Below are positions 37,831-49,519 of a DNA stretch of 64,000 bases, in pieces. The DNA lies in NCBI GenBank assembly GCA_023055355.1, contig JALJCS010000024.1, forward strand, positions 12,353,501-12,417,500. The letters are read 5' to 3'. The stretch comes from Agelaius tricolor (Eukaryota > Chordata > Aves > Passeriformes > Icteridae). The first letter of the stretch is position 1. Every line of letters begins with the position of its first letter. The position numbers and the translations under genes were made by a program. Below the pieces are notes generated by a model. The model made no database searches. It saw nothing but the letters and a program-made list of their open reading frames with translations, and was not told the DNA's origin.

Positions 37831-39760
37831 AATAGAATTACATGCAGACTGTGCTATTAAATAATGTTGGTCTCTTGGACTGCAGGAGTCTTTCTGGATA
37901 CTTATTTGAAAATGTTAATTCTCAGGTTAATGGCAGGCAGCCTTACTTCTCTGTTCCCAGTCATTTTATGTTAAAAATATAATATATATGTTGATAGTAT
38001 ATTAGTGAGTCCAGGAGTAGAGGAGGGAGAGGAAACATCATTATACCACTACAAAAAGTCCTAGTCAGAAAGTCCTGACCTGCAGAGGTGTCCTAGGGAG
38101 GTGACACCCTGTGGTCATCTTCCTTAGGGGTTTGGCTGTGCCTGTCAGAGATTGGGCATGGTGTAACAGAGCCCCTTGCCTCTTCTCATACAGCTACAAC
38201 CTTCAGTTTCTTCAGAAATCAGGTACAGTTCTCAAGAGAAAACCCACACTCCCCAGAGAGAGGGAGAGAGCAGGAAGGAATCATCAGTAGCCCCAAGCAG
38301 TGGGAGAAACTGTTTGCAAAAGGCAGTGAGAATGAAGCCCTGGGGTGATGTGAGTCTGAAAGAAATAAATGAATGTGAAGCAAATGCTTTCAAAAGAACC
38401 CATCTCAGCTCTGCGGCAGAGAAAACTGCAACACACAGAAAGGATCAGTGACAAAAGATCCAAAAGAGGCAGTTGATTCACTGCAGGGGAGAAAACAAAG
38501 TGTTTACAAAGATGCAGAACAGTAAATCATCAAAGTGTTCAGAAAACGCTTCAAATGTAATGTTCATTCCTACATTTGTATGTAAGGCACAGTAAAGAGA
38601 AAAAGACACATCCCTTGCCTTTCAGACCATTTGGGCTCGAGCAGGTGTAGCATGCCAAGTAAGAATAATAGCAAAACAGCAAAGAAGGGAAGAGGAAAGA
38701 CCGCAGGAGGAATGGGAGCACAAGGATCATATGTAAGTTTACATAATTGCTTTGGATTATTGGAGAAAATCATCAGCTTGTTTACTGACTTGTTCTCTGT
38801 GTCTTTACTTGCCTTAAACTGAAGCAATTATTTCAGGCTGCTGAAGGGGTCTATTTGGAGTGCAGTCTATGAAGGTTGATTATGGGAAGGGGTTTGTGGG
38901 AGGCAAAGGAGTGAAGACAAAAGGAGTGATGAAGGTAAGGAACAATAGATGCAGAAACAGGGGGGACTTGGTGCAGATCCTAGCACTGCATTCAATAATA
39001 GCTAATGCTAATATAGAGCTTTTCAAGCACAGATTTTGAAGTGTTTTAAATTGAAGTCTGAATCATCTTATTCATATTATCACAGGACAAATTATGTGTT
39101 CAAGGTCACTCTGTGGAAAAAAAATGCACTGTAGCCAGGCAGAGGATTCACAGCCCCTGAATGTGCCTTGCTGCCCACAAGCCACATTGCCCCTCTATCA
39201 GCTTGGGCTTTATCCTGCAATGCAGGGCTGATGTATTAGAAATTAAGTTATCAGCTGCTTTCTCTCTAAATTACATGCTGAAATACCACATCAACACATT
39301 TGTGAGGAGAACTGTCCTTGGTGGGAAGATGTACACAATGCAGGGGTCACTGGGGGATTAAGGAGGGTTTAAGCTCTCTCCTCTTTCCTATTATGAACAC
39401 CCAATGCAAAATGGTACCCAGATATGTAACACAGTCACAGCTAGACTGGAGACATATCAAGGCAAATGTGTGTTCAGGACCACAGACAGGCCCCTCTTAA
39501 GGCCAGATACAGTCTGTTCAAATAATGGTTTGCAAGACACTCTAGGAAGACAGGTGATGTCTGAAGTCCAGACATTTACCAGGGAGCTTGGATGTAAGAG
39601 AGGTCAGAAAATGCCATGCTCGTGGATCCTCTGAAAAGCGCTGGTTCAGTGCTATGGATACGCCAGCATGTCGATACACACATGACCTTTTTTTGGCATT
39701 TGAAATGCGTAAATTCTGCTGACTCCCAAACCACACAGAAAGTCTTTTGGCCTAGAACTG
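37831..39760. other. Unannotated unique sequence
   Basis: No gene supported. The 91-codon frame at 38176-38451 is hydrophilic but has no family likeness. A loose cluster of CpGs lies at about 39620-39710. Confidence 0.55.
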
Positions 39761-39762
39761 TT

Positions 39763-39810
39763 CATAGAATCACAGAATGACAGAATGTCTCAAGCTGGAA
39801 GGAACCTGTA
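39763..39810 (-). mobile_element. Short CR1 3'-terminal remnant
   Basis: The plus strand reads TCATAGAATCACAGAATGAC followed by GCTGGAAGGAACCTGTA, the reverse complement of a CR1 3' end with its 8-bp tail. Only about 50 bases remain. Confidence 0.75.
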
Positions 39811-39881
39811 ACTGTTGTTTGAATTATTCCAAGTTTTAATGTTCTAATCACTTGTTAGTTTATACAATGGGCAGATTTGGT

Positions 39882-41036
39882 TGTGCATTCCCCCCGCCCC
39901 TGCTCCCCTGGGCCACACTGTGATCTGAGAAATGCTCATTAGGCCTCAGCCTTGACACACAGCACCTGGGATAAGCTCCTCTTGAGCTTATCAGAAATAC
40001 TGTCTGCTTCCACGAAATTATGCTAACAAGCTCCTGTTTCTAATGAACAGCCTTGGAAACTTACATTTCTTGCCTGAATAACAACCCAAGCAGAGTAACA
40101 TTTTTGTGACTGAACTTTCAAAGGAAATTAACAGCCTGAACTGCAGCCAGGATGAAAAACTATTATGACTAAAGCCAATCTTCTTGCAACCCTGTGAACA
40201 GGGGTCTGAAGAGAGACCCTTTGAGCTCTCCTGGGCCACAGTGGGAGGTCACCAGCAGCCTGCCTCTGTGTGGGACTTCTCTCAGAGCCAGTGAACTCTC
40301 AGGTTTGGTATATTCGCAGAATCACTGCCAAACAAGGGCAGTGGATCCTGGGCTGATACCCCTCACTCTTCAAGGCTGGACCCCATGGCCGTTTAGAAGA
40401 TGCAAAGGCATCTGAAATGAGTATTTCACTGGATTCAAGGGGAATTACTCACAAATATATCTTGCACCTACCCTTTAGGTCTGTGTGCATGCAAGTGTGA
40501 ATATGCCCTAGTGAATGGAATGCTGCTCTCCCGGATTCTTAAGTACTTCAGGTTTGTAAGTTAGGCCTGTGAGTTACTGTTGTGCTACAGTAAATTCTAC
40601 ATGAAGTTTTTATTAAATTGTTTAACTTGAGCTATCAATTAAGTGCTGTTAAGTTCAAGTGCTTTTAAACCTTTAGGCTTAAACTGTTGGTCAAGTCCAG
40701 GGCTCAGTTTAACCTTGCAACTCCACAGGAGGGTGCTCCTTATTCCTTTCTTTTCCTTCATTTTCCTCTCCTTACCCTTTTACCCCCCACACTGCCAGCC
40801 TCCATGTAGGTAATTTTTGGGTTGATTTTGGTTTTAGATACATTGATTTTAGATATTAGCTGGCTTTTTCTCTGTGTGCTTTAGCCATCTAGTGAGAGTA
40901 GAGAGAACCTTGCCAGTGAACTTCATTGTGCTTTTGCTTTTTTATTAAAAAATAATGCTTTTGCTGTTGACTCTTTAAGTGACCTTAAAGCACACATTTG
41001 CAACAGCAGAGAAGTAGTTTAATTGCACAGAGCACA
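39882..41036 (+). mobile_element. Probable solo LTR of an endogenous retrovirus
   Basis: The segment starts TGTGC and ends GCACA, a perfect 5-bp terminal inverted repeat with the canonical TG...CA ends. It is bounded by the same four bases, TGGT, at 39878-39881 and 41037-41040, as expected for a 4-bp target duplication. Inside are a GC-richer 5' part beginning with a C-rich stretch and a pyrimidine tract at 40737-40789. An ATTAAA polyadenylation-type signal lies at 40944-40949, about 90 bases before the 3' end, which would leave a short U5. No gag, pol or env sequence adjoins it, hence solo. Length and texture fit avian LTRs. A 4-bp duplication can arise by chance, so the boundaries, family and even identity are tentative. 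Confidence 0.45.
39970..39992. repeat. 9-bp perfect hairpin within the LTR
   Basis: GATAAGCTC and GAGCTTATC form a 9-bp stem around a 5-base loop CTCTT. Both arms contain a GATA/TATC core. Confidence 0.9.
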
Positions 41037-41040
41037 TGGT

Positions 41041-42780
41041 AGTGTTCTTTTATTTTTTTAAATACACTTATCACAGGTCTAGTTCTTTTCAAATGACAAA
41101 AAATCTTTGATGACAACAGTTAATTGTCATCACAAGCAGATGTTATCTATTCAATCAACCATTTAATACTCAAACCAACCATTTGCTGCTCGTTTATTTG
41201 CCCTTCCTTCCAAGTAATACATTCATATTATATTTTAAAATGTAACATTTTCAAAGATTAAATGATGTCTTTATGTGACTGGACCATGCACATTTATGGT
41301 AACAGCATTACCAAAACTCATTGTCATACTACAATGGAATTTCTGCTTGCCTGGTTCATTGCAAACCCCACTCAACAGTTGTGCTGCAGATGTAGTCACA
41401 CATTCATGTGCAACTGCTTTGTGTCAGCACTGTCTGGATTTCCATACCTCAGAAGATGTTCCCATTTGTTTTCTAGAGTGAAATCTTGCCTTTATCACAT
41501 CTACCTAGTCAAAATTGGCCCAGTATCATTCACATTAATAGATCTACAACTAGTAGCAAGGTACTAGAGTAAACTCAAGGTACACTGCTTATTAAAAAAA
41601 GAAAACAACAGTGTAAAGGTCACAGTATCAATTTTAATGTTTATATCTTTTTTACTGTTGATACTAGTCTTATCCCCTCCCCTAGAATAGAGGGGATCTT
41701 TTTATAAATGTGAAATTTCAGTGGCTTGAGAGATTTTGGAATACATTTGCTTTGACCTCCTGAAGTAATGGTAGGAATTTTCTCTGCTGAGCTAATTATC
41801 ACTTGAAATTGTTCTGAGCAATTGTAGATCATCATCATCACCATGTTTCACTGCTAATCAGAAAGCATCTGCAGCACCATATAGCAGACATGAAATGCAC
41901 AAACTGTAGTACATCTATTTAATGGAGCAACAATTATTTTACTCTTTGTGCTTATCGAAAGGTAACTCTAATGTTGTCTAATGAATTCTACCCCAGCTGT
42001 GCGTGATCTTATAATTACGTAGTTCAGACTCCACATTAGTTAATCAAATGGTTTCTTCAGCTCAATTTTACAATCATTCAGATCCTAACTCACTGAGGTA
42101 TTTGCCTCAAATCAGGTTTACTCAGTGGCCAGTAGAACCAACTTCACTGGCTTAAATGGATGGCTGAACACATACAGGTTTTTCACATACTTACTTTGAG
42201 GCAGGCTCTGGCAGTATTTTGATGAGTAAAGATCATACTGTGGAGCCAGCTGCTGTATTTGGAATTAACATATTGATTGCTGCTAGAAATTATTATTTAA
42301 CATATAGTGTCAGTAGCATAAGACTCTATTTGAACATGTCCATTATATGATCTAAAAGTAAAGAAATCCAATGAATAAACTCCCTAGAGCTAGTAGTCAG
42401 TAAAATATCCCTTATATACATATTTCCAATCAATAACCATTTTTTCTCTAAAATCTGTGGATTAGCATATTCTCCTAGTGTCTTGTTTTAATGTTTTGTT
42501 CCCAGCAAAAGATCTCTCTCTGCATGAAAACACAGGAATAATGTGTATCCATGCATCAGCCATTTAGCTGTTAGCAAACAGAGATAATGGCCATTGGGAA
42601 TGTAAAAGCTAGACTACTTGGCTGCTCTGACAAATGAAATCCAGGAGTAATGAGTCACACTAGATGTGATCCTTTAAAAAGAAACATTGGCAAACTCTCA
42701 GATTTTAAAATAACTTTGCTGAGATCAAGTGGAGCTGTCTTCAGCCATGATGAAAAAGCTAAAAATGAGTATCTGACTGT
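41041..42780. other. Unannotated unique sequence
   Basis: No gene or named repeat. The 101-codon frame at 41262-41567 overlaps another in a second frame and has no domain. Confidence 0.6.
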
Positions 42781-42824
42781 GCAGATAATTCCAGCAGCCT
42801 GGCAGCATTCATTTGTGAAGCAGC

Positions 42825-42946
42825 CCAGGCTGATAAGATGCTCACAGTGATGCTAACGCGGACTGGACGGTGCGGATGCGTATTGCATAATCCCTGCATA
42901 CATGGCACGTTCATTCATACTCTGCTGGCTGTGCTTATCAGCCTGG
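42825..42946. promoter_or_regulatory. Candidate enhancer: convergent GATA inverted repeat around CpG cluster
   Basis: A perfect 13-bp inverted repeat, CCAGGCTGATAAG at 42825-42837 and CTTATCAGCCTGG at 42934-42946, flanks a 96-base core. Each arm holds a strong GATA-factor site (TGATAAG). The core has five CpGs within 24 bases (42857-42880), although CpG is otherwise rare here. It then continues with TATTGCATAATCC, which resembles C/EBP- or POU-type sites. Preserved CpGs plus paired motifs suggest a constrained, unmethylated regulatory element. Function is inferred from motifs only. Confidence 0.4.
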
Positions 42947-42959
42947 AGGGATGAAAATG

Positions 42960-45380
42960 TACATGTCTATGAGCCAGCCTCTGCTCTGGGGGATTTTGTT
43001 TTACTCTGCACTGAGAGGCAGACTGCAGAATGCTCGCTTTCCTGAGCAAGGAAGGCTGAGCACATCTTCCCCAGCAGTTTTAGCAAATTTAGTCAAAGGG
43101 AAGAGTGCAGATATGTCACCCACCAGTACTGGTTGAAGGTGGAGCCTTTTCAGAATACATAAAACACACAAGTCTTGGGCTGGATTTGCAAGATGGATAT
43201 TTATTCACAAATTGTCACGTGCTTTGGCTTTTTGTGGTAAAATACTGTTTGCATCCCTTAGTCAGAAGTAAAAAGCAAGATTTTCATTGAACTTGAATGT
43301 GAACTAAACCCACCCACTGCTCTGCAGTTTTTGGAAACAAACCTTTTTCTGGTACTTCTTGCTGAAGGAAAAGCTTTTTATCATTTCTCTGCAACTCACG
43401 ACTGCCAACATCCAGTTTGTGATTCAGATACACTTAAAAAAAATATTAGAATAATATACTAGCTCTCATTGGTCTGAAAAAAATAGTGCATGCAGAAGTT
43501 CAATGCTTGCTTAACTTTTCAGTTCAGCAAAGTTTAGCTCAAACAAAGTTCAGGGCTATGGGAAAAAAGTCTACCTGTCAGCATAGATCTTTTAGGCTTT
43601 GAGGAACCACACATTAATCAGTAGAAGCAAGGCAACAAGCAGAAACAAACAAGGTGAGAAATCCCAGACACACTCCAGTTTTGTCAAAGTGGATTTCTTA
43701 CAGACATCTCTTCAGGCAGACTTCTTTTGACTCCTAATTAAATGGCTTTTGGTAGATGAAATCAAACCTTGCACTTCACTGCTCTGCTTTAGCAGTGTGC
43801 AATGCAAACTGCTGACCGAAATAATTTTGTTAGGCAGAAGAGAATTTTTTAAATGGTTAAATTAGAATCACAGCTATTTATGCTTTTTCAGCATTCTATG
43901 ATTTTGGGTCTGTGTGTGAGTATCAGGAAAGAAATTGCAGGCATACAGTAGTGTTGGGCAGTGTTCTGTAGAATATTGGTATTTTACAGATATGTCAGAC
44001 TACAGAAATGGATTTGGGAAATACAGAAACGAATGATGTACAAAATGCAAAGCAGAAATGTCACTGATCACTGATATAACTGTTATATTCAGAAGGAGGC
44101 GAAAATTCAGTTTGACTCTCAAGCAAGTTTGCAATACTTCCATTTTATCTAGGCTACTTGTGCTTCCCCAGCAGAAAATTCACATTAAATAACGTTACAC
44201 AGAGAAGAAGAGACTATGCAATAGTGGAGTCTCTGTAAAGGTTTTATTACTGGGAAATTGGGTGGCCCGAGTTATTCATTACTTGGTGTACGGCAGATAT
44301 TTCAAAGAGAAGTAAAAGAAGGCATAAGAAGCATTCTAAAAATGCCCTTGCATTGTTTCTTTGTATATATTTCTCTGGATGTTTTTGTTAATATGAAAAA
44401 AACTTCATAACCAGTGTATTAACCTCTGGATATTTTCTGCAAGGGATCTGAATCAACCCTGCAGAAATCAATAGGAGCTTCTTCTTTGATTGTCTAGATT
44501 TCTATGGTTTTACTCTTCATCCTAATTTATTGAAAATATTTTTCAAATGTAATAGTTAAGGACATTACCCAACTAGAAAGAATTCTCTGCATGCTTTTGC
44601 AAAGCCAGGAATGACCCCTGGCATGATCACCAGCTGACAGTGAACATTTTAATGGCAGATTGGGAATGAATGAGTATCGTGTACCCCTCTACTCGAGGTG
44701 CTACCTGTTGTCCTCAGGAGAGAAGAAGGGAGAGAGGATATGTTTCCATAATTTTCTCTTCTCCATAGGGTCCCTGCCAGATGCAGACACCTTTTGGTAA
44801 CTGTTTGAACTTGTTGGCATGAGAGAAATATCCCTGGGGGAACATGAAACTGATGGCAGAGTAGAGGCCAAAAGGGAAAATTTATCAAAAGTATGTGCAA
44901 TTTTTCACATGGCTTTATAATTTATTATGAAAAAAAGTGAATAACATGATCCTGTGATAAGTCAGGCATATGTCAAGTGAGATACTCCTTTTGTTTTGGT
45001 TGACAGTTTGTCAGAAATAGTGATTAATCACTGTGTCTTAAGCACAGAAGTCAAGTGTAGGACTATCTGAGCCAAAGGAATACACACATTGTCAAAAATG
45101 ATGACAAATTTTGAATTATATGAAACAAAAGCAGAACATAACTGAAGAAATCATCCAGTCATTTTTCCTCTCTGAGGTTGGATAAGTTATTCTTATTTCT
45201 GATAGACATTTGTCCAAACATCTTTTAGGGATTTCTCTGGTGGGATTTCCAGTGCTCTCTCAGATTCACTGATCATAAACTTAATTTTTCTTATTCCTTG
45301 AAAAATTTTCCTATATTCAACTTGTATTTTTCTTGCCACATACTAAGATAACTTGCTCTTATTCAACAGGAGACAAAGGG
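42960..45380. other. Unannotated unique sequence
   Basis: No supported gene, RNA or repeat. Open frames are short. Confidence 0.6.
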
Positions 45381-45389
45381 AAGAGTTAA

Positions 45390-46200
45390 TTCCCCTCCTC
45401 ATCTAAGCCTTCTGTTATTTAAACTTCCACTCTTTGGATCAAAAATATCTAACACCTTCATATTTCCCCAAATGTCCCCTCTCAATCTTCATCATTCTCA
45501 CTGCTGTCCTTTGGTGTCTCTCCAGCTAATCTACATCTTGATCTCCATCAACCAAGCTGTCTACAGAACACACACTGAAGATGCAACCTCACTCAGAAAT
45601 CTTACTATTGTAACTCAGGTGACACTTAATGAGTAAACACACATGTATCTGTCTCTCTTTTGCAGCCAATGGTATTGCTGTTGGTGACTCATTCTAAACC
45701 TCTCTGCAGATTTCCTGCACTACCCTTCAGCTTATATGTGGTTTACTATTCATGCAAAAAGGCAGAGCATTGTATTTTTTTAGCTTATTAATTACATTCT
45801 AATTTCCAGGCTATTTGTCCAATTTATCAACACTGTTGTAGCTCTAATCCTGGTTTGTCATACAGATATTGCCCAGCTGGTGTTCTCTGTGAACTTAATA
45901 AATATGTTCTCCATCCTGTCTTGAAAAAACACTGCATACCATTCGGGATAATTCCTGTAAACACCCATTCAAACTATCCCTCTCATTTGATCAGGAATTA
46001 GTGACACCTACTCTTTTAATACACATCTCCTAAATGAGTAATGCACTCACCTGTTTTGTTAATCTAGTTCATGTTTCCCAAGCTTACACATGAGAGTCCA
46101 GAGGTGTGCAGAAGTCAAGATACATGGCATCTACCAATTTTCTTCCTATCCAGAAGGCCTGTTATCCTGTCATCATACGATTGCTCCTTTAATTATCAAA
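45390..46200 (-). mobile_element. Old CR1/L3-like LINE relic, ORF2 (antisense)
   Basis: The plus strand reads like the reverse complement of CR1 ORF2 in the correct order. It has a 'TGTCTACAGAACACACACTGAAGATG' type region near 45560, blocks at 45690-45900 corresponding to the palm region, and a GACACCTACTC-type segment near 46001. Then comes AAGCTTACACATGAGAG, followed by GCAGAAGTCAAGATACATGGCATCTAC (starting at 46110), which parallels the family's antisense 'GCTGAAGTCAAGGTAGACAACATC' stretch coding for an F-x-K-A-F-D-type motif. All frames are broken. It is an ancient insertion with fuzzy ends. Confidence 0.5.
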
Positions 46201-46209
46201 GTTCATGTA

Positions 46210-48035
46210 TCAGAACTTGTCATAGCAGAAAATCTATGTGACTAAAATTAAGTTAGACTATTTTTCAAAAAGTCAAAAACATATGTCTAAGCTGGTGTAT
46301 CATGACAAATTAGAGGCAAGGAATACATTTAGGAGTGCATGTTATTTTCACTTTAGCCAGTTTCAAAACCTTTGTACTTCATTCTAAGAATCACTATTAA
46401 ACTTTTCTCTTCTTGATTCTTTCCAAAATGATTCCTGTCTGCAGAAATACAAGATACATTTTTCAGTTTTGTTTCGGGCTGCCAATTTCCTTTCACTCTT
46501 GACAACAACAAATCTCTAAAACAATTCTCCCACACTCACCGTTTTGCTGACCAGCCCTTGAGGAATACATAGGAAGAATCAAGAATACAAAGTGGTTTGG
46601 CAACACAGCAGCAGCTCTGGATCCATTTGCTTCTGAGCACATTTAACAATATACCAGGACAATCTCTCCAGACTGATATTCAATTTACACAGAGCATCCA
46701 GTCTTAATGGACCTTGGCAAACAGATATCACAGAAAAGGAGACTGTGGCTACAATATTCCTGAGGAAGAACCAAAGGAAAATGAATTCCAACTATGATCT
46801 GGAGAATCCTACTAAGAGGAAAAAGAGAAAAAGAATTAAGTCCTCTTGTGCCCAGAGTTCCTTTTCATTTACATTTAAAGTGTCATTTATAGTTTCTTCC
46901 TCTCAAATTCTGTATTTGCAGAAAGACTGGGTCTTTCAGCTGGCACTGTTTGCTATCTTGCTTAAGGTTGTATCAAGAGAAATGCACAATGCTAAGTGCC
47001 AATGTTCCTTCTTGGCAACATATTCAGGTTTCCTTAGGATTAAGTTATCTCAGAAACTTTAGTTTGCATTACTTCAGGCAAACTTTAAAGATATCTCCCA
47101 GTGTGTTAGAAAATGCTCTAACACAGAACTAAATGACATTGCCAGAAATGTTGTTGAAAGCAGAAAATTAAAGATTATGCTCTGGGATATATCTTGCTAA
47201 AGATGGAGAACAACTGACATGACAATTTTTATTTTGAGGAAAAAGGACCATGGGCCTTTTGGTTAAACATTTAGCAGGACTTTTCATCTCAGCCTACAGC
47301 CTGCTAAGGATTCAGGTGTAGTCCAAAGGGACAATGCCTGGACTTTAGATCTTCTCATGGACACAACTGAAAATACCATTTACTAACAAAAAAGTCCCAT
47401 GAAGAGGGTGAAAAAGAAGGTACATCGTGTCTAGCAGCTGTTGGGTATTACAGAAAATTCTGATAACTTGTACAGGCAAAAGTAGTCCAAGGCCACATGC
47501 AGACTTCAACAGCTATGAGAATCCATTTAAAATCCTTTTTATTGGGTAACCAAGGATGCAAACAAGATTTCACATTGGGTAGCTATAAAAAAAATCACCA
47601 ATACAGATAAATATTAATAAGTGAAATTTTAAAGACTAGTAGAGTTAAGAGAAACACACTTTCCTGACATCTGTTGATTCCAAAATAAAGACATTTTTAA
47701 ATACCTGAATGGTTTTCATAGTGCCTTTAAATAGTGCCAATAAACAGGACAAAAATTATTATGTAATAAGTTTGACTCCTCTGCTTCCCAGGAAACTTCA
47801 GATTTCTCATTGGATGTAAATCACAAAGATTTGCAACAAATATACCATTATGTACTGCTTTAAGTTTTGGTTCATGATGGGTCAGTGGCCTCAGATTTTT
47901 TTTAAATGTCAAAGAAATAGTCTAAGGAACGGTGTCTCTTGTCATTTTATATTAAATATCTGCAACAGGTTTAGCAGCTGAAAGTCATGGGATTATCCAG
48001 CTTTACGAACCCTGCTGAGTAAGCTGAATTACAAG
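46210..48035. other. Unannotated unique sequence
   Basis: No gene supported. The frames at 46745-47132 overlap one another and have no domain. A stretch of A-rich DNA lies around 47587. Confidence 0.55.
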
Positions 48036-48110
48036 AAAGCTTTGTTTCTGATGGAAAAGGTGTCACCATGGCCCAGCAAATCAAACATACCGGGATTTAC
48101 GTTCCTTCCT

Positions 48111-48182
48111 CTGAGTTATAATGTTCACTTGCAGCACTACATAAACAGCAAGGAAAATACTCTCTTGGCAGATGCCCTAACC
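48111..48182 (+). pseudogene. Possible RNase H/tether fragment of a Ty3-like retroelement
   Basis: Within a 62-codon open frame (48042-48230), 24 codons resemble the end of the RNase H domain of Ty3/gypsy or retroviral pol. The part HYINSKENTLLADALT parallels the conserved pattern 'Y-x-x-G-K-x-N-x-x-A-D-A-L-S-R' that links RNase H to the integrase. The preceding residues L-S-Y-N-V fit the usual 'L-x-x-Y-x-x' lead. The glycine and final S-R are changed, and I find no clear RT, integrase or LTR nearby, so it is at most a tiny dead relic. The match is short enough to be chance. Confidence 0.27.
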
Positions 48183-48230
48183 TGCATGTGTGGAAGCCCA
48201 CATAAAAGCTTCAGAGAAAGGCCTGATTAA

Positions 48231-48640
48231 AACTGATCACACAGAAATTTTCCCCTGGAGACTACTGGTGTCAGCAGTTTCGGATAATCTTTGTTATGTC
48301 AGTGGCATTTGTATTGTATTTGTGATTTACATAGTTCAGTGCAACATTAAAAATGCTAGCACAATATGAGTGGTTAGTGCCTTACATCTGGTATCTCTAC
48401 CCCATAACAGACTTTTAAAAACTACTAATAAAAAAGGTTAATACTAAAAAATTTATTCAGAAAAATAAAGAAAGGTTAAAAATATTGAAAGTTTTAAAAA
48501 AGCACAAAACCATGGAAGTCTCAGATATATTTAGGAAAAACAAAAGTAAACTTTTTCTATAGTTGAGCAGTACACAGGAGTACAGTCTTTTGCCAAATTG
48601 TCAGCTGATTTCTTTCAGTCTTCCTAAAGTTATAAAAGAA
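48231..48640. other. Unannotated AT-rich sequence
   Basis: Nothing supported. The stretch is A-rich around 48420-48500. Confidence 0.6.
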
Positions 48641-48644
48641 TATG

Positions 48645-49366
48645 CAATATGACCTGAGTTATGGAATAGAATTTACATTTATTAAATGTGCAGCTGACAT
48701 GAAGCTAGGAAGGACTAAATTGGAGGGTAGGATTCGAATTAAAAAATCATCTTGACAGGTTGCAAGAATGGACTGAAAAAAAAAAGATAAAATTTAATAC
48801 AGACAAATGTAAATAATGCAACAAATGACCCAATCAGGAGCCCTGCATCCAGCTCTGGGGCCCCCAGCATAGGAAGGACATAAGGACATGGACTGGAGCA
48901 CGTGGACGTGGTCCAGAGGAGGGCCATGGAGCTGACCAGAGGGATGGAGCACCTCTCCTCTGAAGACAGGATGAGACAGTTGGGGCTGTCCAGCCTGGAC
49001 AACAGAAGGCCCTGAGGAAACCAACAGCAGATTTCCAGTATGTGAAGGGAGCTTACAAGAAAATCAAGAGGAATATCTTGGAGTCATGTAGTGATAGGAC
49101 AAGGGAGAATGACTTTAAATTGAAAGAGATTTAGATCAGATGTAGGGAAGACATTCTTTACCCAGAAGATGGTGAGGCACTGAAAGAAACTTCCAGAGAA
49201 GCTGTGGATGCCCCATGCCTGGAAGTGTTCAAGGCCAGGTTTGATGGGGCCCTGAGCAACCTGGTCTAAAGGAAAAAGTTCCTGCCTATGGTGGAGAGGT
49301 TGGAACTAGATGATCTTTAAGATCCCTCCCAACCCAAACCATTCTGTAATTCTATGATTCTGTGAA
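48645..49366 (+). mobile_element. CR1 LINE: ORF2 end plus 3' UTR
   Basis: This is the longest recognisable CR1 in the window. The ORF2 part includes 48678-48707, reading F-I-K-C-A-A-D-M-K-L, the degraded counterpart of the F-A-D-D-T-K-L catalytic block of the reverse transcriptase. Downstream come the classic CR1 phrases: CCAGCTCTGGGGCCCCCAGC (48850), TCCAGAGGAGGGCCATGGAGC (48911), GGCTGTCCAGCCTGGACAAC (48984), GTAGTGATAGGACAAGGGAG (49087), GTGGATGCCCCATGCCTGGA (49204) and the terminal ATTCTGTAATTCTATGATTCTGTG. An internal deletion follows the catalytic block: about 48800 jumps from palm-domain sequence to the C-terminal segment. The copy is inactive. Confidence 0.92.
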
Positions 49367-49519
49367 CTCTGAGGCAGACTCTCAGATAGAAATTACTGGC
49401 CTAGGAATTGAAGATAAGAAACAACTAATGAGGTAGCAGTCCTGCAGCCAAACAGATGTTATATTGTAAACTGCATGTGGTGATCAGGTCTCCCTCAGGC
49501 ATTCCTCAGGTTTGGTTTC

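Noticed and set aside
43884..43905. GCATTCTATGATTTT as a CR1 tail
   Set aside because: Only one unit resembles the CR1 tail and nothing upstream matches the CR1 3' region.
48739..49024. Two overlapping minus-strand open frames of 76 and 87 codons
   Set aside because: Both are antisense to the CR1 element at 48645-49366.
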